Assembly: GCF_000731675.1 (NCBI RefSeq)
Contig: NZ_JMIT01000001.1
Location: 1,797,526 to 1,861,525, forward strand
Length of the DNA stretch: 64,000 nt
Direction of reading: 5' to 3'
Source of the DNA: Pseudomonas capeferrum
Lineage (GTDB): Bacteria; Pseudomonadota; Gammaproteobacteria; Pseudomonadales; Pseudomonadaceae
Part shown: one piece after another, positions 61,130 through 64,000 of the stretch
Position numbering within the stretch: position 1 is the stretch's first letter
How the letters are laid out: each line of letters begins with the position of its first letter
Notes under the pieces: generated by a model
Databases searched by the model: none
Seen by the model: the letters and a program-made list of their open reading frames with translations, nothing else
Told to the model about the DNA's origin: nothing
Translations under genes and position numbers: made by a program

Positions 61130-62236
61130 ATGGAACTGCACATCCGCCTGGAAGGCCGCAAAGGCCTGGCCGACCAGCTCTACCAGCAACTGCGCGCGGG
61201 CATCGACAGCGGCCACCTGGCCGCTGGCACCCAACTGCCACCCACCCGTCTGCTCGCCGAACAACTGGGCGTGTCACGCAAGACCGTTGCCGAGGCCTAC
61301 TCGCGGCTGACCTACGACAATCTGCTCAGTGGCGTGGTCGGCCGTGGCTCCTTCATTACCCCGCAACTGCCTGTGCGCACCAACGAAGTGGCCGCTATTC
61401 CACTGGCGGGTGCCGCATCCCTCGAACGCTGGCAACAACGCGCTACCGTGCTGGGCAGGCGGCAATTGCAAGCACCGTCGCGCTATGACTTCGTCGGCGG
61501 CACCTCGAGCAAGGCGCAGTTCCCCTTCGACCAGTGGCGCAGCTGCCTCAACTACGCCCTGCGCCGCAGCCAGCGCCATCCAGAGCGGCAGTTCACTGCC
61601 CAGGGCCTGCCCGAACTGCGCGAAGCCATCGCCCACCACATCGCCTACGCCCGCGGCGTGCACTGCAGCGCCGCGGACGTGCTGGTGTGCAATGGTGCGC
61701 AACAGGCGCTCGACCTGATCGCCCGGGTGCTGATCGAACCCGGTTGCCCGGTGGCCATGGAAGACCCCGGTTACCCGCCCGCACGGCAACTGTTTCTGGC
61801 CTTGGGCGCACGCCTGCAGTCAGTAGCGGTGGATGATGAAGGGATGTGCGTCGAACAGATCGCCGATGGCACACGGCTGATCTACGTGACCCCTTCGCAC
61901 CAGTTCCCATTGGGTATGCCGATGAGCGAACCGCGCAGGCGGGCCTTGTTGGCACGCGCCGCCGAGCTTGGCGCATTGATCATCGAGGACGACTACGACT
62001 GCGAATTCCGCTACCAAGGGCCGGCCGCCGACGCCCTGCAGCGCCTTGACCAACATGGCCTGGTCGCCTACGTCGGGACCTTCTCCAAGACCCTGTTGCA
62101 GGAGTTGCGCCTGGGCTATGCGGTGCTGCCACCCGCCGTGCTGCAGGCCGCCTGCGTGGCCAAGCACCTCAGCGACTGGCACAGCCCGACCCTGCTGCAA
62201 TGGGCCCTGGCCCGCTTCTTCAGCGATACTCTATAG
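61130..62236 (+). pseudogene. MocR/PdxR-type GntR regulator, truncated at its C terminus
   Basis: 368 codons. N-terminal GntR winged helix (residues about 8-75: LADQLYQQLRAGIDSG, LAEQLGVSRKTVAEAYSRL), then a class I aminotransferase domain with YAVLP after the PLP lysine in GTFSKTLLQELRLGY. The family normally runs to about 470-500 residues. Here the frame reads LLQWALARFFSDTL and stops, whereas relatives continue with a last helical 100 residues. The break coincides with a drop in G+C. The gene looks cut by an insertion and is probably inactive. Confidence 0.8.
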
Positions 62237-62678
62237 TTAACAGCGAAAACCTTGTACTCTAGAGCTGCATGTGTACAGCCAGAAGATAGATATCTTAAAG
62301 TGGCTGAGCATCAAATAGCTCGCCAAAACCTGACCATGGCATGACTCAAATGCCACCAACTTGGTTAGCTCAAGTGATTCATCAACCGAGAGAAATTAAA
62401 CACTGGGTGCGGGCATCACGAACTGTGAGACTTCTGACTGTATAAGGCAGCCCTACTGGAGTAACGTATGAGTACTAAAGTCGCGGGGCTTTGGGCGGAA
62501 ACTTCAAATTGCAGAGTAGTTTCTGAATAAGGCGACCTGATATGCAATCGACGAGCATATAGTTTTTTGTTGCTACCGAAATTTTGATTTAATAAAGGTC
62601 AGGTGCGGCATGCACCATAACCATTCGTTAGATCACCATTACCCTCTCTAAGCGCTCTTGGCAAATTCCCAACTTCGG
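62237..62678. other. AT-rich island margin with no recognised gene
   Basis: These 442 bases are clearly richer in A+T than the preceding 62 kb. They contain similar short blocks ATACTCTATAG (62226-62236) and GTACTCTAGAG (62254-62264) near the junction. A 20-codon frame at 62468 has a fair ribosome site. Otherwise I see no gene, tRNA or transposase. It is probably the left margin of a mobile element inserted in the MocR-like gene. Confidence 0.6.
62468..62530 (+). other. Possible 20-codon small ORF
   Basis: ATG at 62468 preceded by GGAG at a six-base distance, then MSTKVAGLWAETSNCRVVSE and a stop. The ribosome site is good but 20 codons can arise by chance. It could be a leader peptide or a small island gene. 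I cannot identify it. Confidence 0.25.
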
Positions 62679-63869
62679 TTATTTTTTTGGAAATTTAACA
62701 ATTCGTAGCCCCTCAAGCCGATCGATTTCTTTTTCAAGTTTTGCAACATGCCGTAACAACATGATTTCACGAGCAAGAATTTGGTCTACTTTTAATGGAT
62801 CAAGCAGCTCGACTTGTTGTGTAGCCCAGCTAACCCACATTGCCAATGCCATTTGAGTTGCTTCGCCCGGAGGCGAAGCTTCGACTGCCGCCTGGATGAA
62901 TGCTCGCAGCCCTTGAGCGCGCTCCCAGCTTTCCAGATTTCTCATCAGATTTTGACGCAGCTTCTCCAACCGACGCTGCTGGTCAATTCTCTCTGTGCGC
63001 ACTCGCTCCTCCTCTGCCCGTCGACGGCGACTAGCCTCATCGGATGATCGTTGGGCTTTCACGGAAGCGGCAATACGAACAAAGCCTGTAAGGATCTGAC
63101 CAAGCTTCGATTCGAGCGTCCCTGTTTTGCTGTCCGTCCAAGTTTTTTGAATCAGTACTTCGGATCGCGCGTCGACGATAAGGGAAAATACGCCAATGGG
63201 CTCCCGCCCAAAACGAGCGGCTCTCATCGCGGCAAAGTCAGGCTCCCATCGCTGCCCTGGCTTGAATGGTTTGGGAGGGGGCGGTGGAATATCGAAGCGT
63301 TTTATGCGCTCCTGGATCGTGATCAGTAGCTCTTCCCCGTCGACTCGCACGAAGCTAACGTTACTACCAATACCGCAGGTGTACCCCGACGACTCACTGG
63401 CTTTGATCAAGCTGTCGTAGAGAAGCGCGCAGCGATCCACCTCAGTCCGGGATATGTGCGAGTTCAATACCTTTGTTTTGTCGAATACCAGTGCATTGTT
63501 GAGCTCTTTGGCCTTCCTCGCTGCACTTAGGCATTTTTTTACCGACGGATGGGGGTCAGATAACTCCGTTGGCACGATCAACATCTTAGGGTTTTTGATC
63601 ACATTCTCTGGCTTCAGCCTGACAGCCTTCTCGACATTTAGAACGTGAAACGTGATTGGCGTGGTAGAGGTTGGAGGCTTTGGACGACGCGGGCGTTTCG
63701 GGGCTGGCTTGGCCCAGTGACCCCGGGTAGGCAACGTGATCCCCGCTTTGCGGTAGGCCTTCGATAAGCCCACATCCGAGATACCTATTTCCTTCGCGAT
63801 GATCTGAACGGGTCGCTCCCACACCATTTCAAATAGCTGCTGAGGTGTGAAGGTCTTTTCGACGTACAT
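62679..63869 (-). CDS. HTH-domain protein of a mobile island, unknown function
   Basis: A 396-residue protein. Its N-terminal 50 residues look like a helix-turn-helix (YVEKTFTPQQLFEMVWERPV then AKEIGISDVGLSKAYRKAG), followed by a basic proline-rich linker (KPAPKRPRRPKPP), a mixed middle domain, a charged coiled coil (about 280-325) and a C-terminal helical end. The V-W-x-x-P plus GISDVGLSK pattern recurs in proteins of unknown role on mobile elements. The ATG at 63869 has AAGGA six bases upstream and overlaps the previous stop (TAATG), so it is second in an operon. Confidence 0.7.
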   Translation of the reverse strand: MYVEKTFTPQQLFEMVWERPVQIIAKEIGISDVGLSKAYRKAGITLPTRGHWAKPAPKRPRRPKPPTSTTPITFHVLNVEKAVRLKPENVIKNPKMLIVPTELSDPHPSVKKCLSAARKAKELNNALVFDKTKVLNSHISRTEVDRCALLYDSLIKASESSGYTCGIGSNVSFVRVDGEELLITIQERIKRFDIPPPPPKPFKPGQRWEPDFAAMRAARFGREPIGVFSLIVDARSEVLIQKTWTDSKTGTLESKLGQILTGFVRIAASVKAQRSSDEASRRRRAEEERVRTERIDQQRRLEKLRQNLMRNLESWERAQGLRAFIQAAVEASPPGEATQMALAMWVSWATQQVELLDPLKVDQILAREIMLLRHVAKLEKEIDRLEGLRIVKFPKK

Positions 63870-64000
63870 TACTCGTCCTTTGTGGCATCCAAAGCGTTGT
63901 ACCAATCAGCGTATGGCGAAAGGTCTACCCGACAGCGATTGTAGTCCGGGCTGCCGTCGTGCCACCAAACGGGCCAACCTTCCGACGTTTTGCGGAGTAA
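63869..64000 (-). CDS. Partial CDS running off the window end
   Basis: On the minus strand the frame is open from the window edge to TAA at 63871-63869, giving 43 residues (with GWPVWWHDGSPDYNRCRVD). The stop overlaps the ATG of the next gene by one base, which supports a real, coupled gene. No family is recognised from this fragment. Confidence 0.6.
   Translation of the reverse strand, partial: LLRKTSEGWPVWWHDGSPDYNRCRVDLSPYADWYNALDATKDE

Noticed and set aside
1..64000. CRISPR array, tRNA, rRNA or complete insertion sequence
   Set aside because: No regularly spaced repeats, cloverleaf candidates, ribosomal motifs or transposase genes were seen by eye. A tRNAscan or ISfinder run was not possible.

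Overview
The window looks like chromosome of a Pseudomonas putida-group bacterium. Coding sequence is GC-rich, gene density is high, and REP-like palindromes sit between genes. The catR/catBCA block, the arginine transaminase (aru) block with its periplasmic broad-specificity racemase, and glcDEF all match known Pseudomonas layouts. No rRNA, tRNA, CRISPR array or complete insertion sequence was seen. Almost everything is peripheral catabolism: small import, oxidation and regulation modules for aromatics, D-amino acids, quaternary amines, polyamines, basic amino acids and glycolate.

Layout. 1-5707 (+): tail of a Rieske oxygenase operon (alpha-subunit end, beta subunit, VanB/PDR-type reductase), then an OprD porin and two MFS transporters. 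6135-9564: catBCA (-) with divergent catR (+), which takes catechol to the beta-ketoadipate pathway. 9709-15502: an SDR dehydrogenase, an alditol/aldonolactone-oxidase-like flavoenzyme, a LuxR-type regulator, an EutH-family amino-alcohol permease and D-serine dehydratase. An 18-bp palindrome occurs upstream of both the SDR operon and the eutH/dsdA divergence, so these genes may form one regulon. 15499-18616: a D-serine/D-alanine-type permease, an acetylpolyamine amidohydrolase and an Lrp regulator. 18738-26114: a carnitine module with the gene order of E. coli dmlR-dmlA-yeaV-yeaW-yeaX, plus an XRE-PAS regulator. GTYAAC repeats lie before three of its genes.

26220-30589 (-): polyamine-binding protein, class III aminotransferase, a second LuxR-type regulator and a quinone-reductase-like flavoprotein. 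30657-44450 (-): the aru cluster (aruH, periplasmic racemase, aruI, NDP-forming acyl-CoA synthetase, acyl-CoA dehydrogenase, enoyl-CoA hydratase, permease, aruS, a periplasmic binding protein, aruR). 44525-46046: a TetR/crotonase pair. 46479-53495: MFS transporter, cupin, a GlxA-type AraC regulator, and a translationally coupled operon of flavin amine oxidase, D-2-hydroxyacid dehydrogenase and aldehyde dehydrogenase. 53614-57875: a DUF2388-like secreted protein and glcDEF.

58073-61058 holds a lower-GC 817-residue protein of unknown function and a 112-residue orphan. At about 62.22 kb a MocR/PdxR-type regulator breaks off and AT-richer DNA begins, with an HTH protein and a partial gene. This is the likely edge of a mobile island.

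The best leads are the two proposed regulons with shared palindromes (9.6-15.5 kb and 20.9-25 kb), the CoA-dependent genes inside the aru cluster, the 817-residue protein after glcF, and the island junction.
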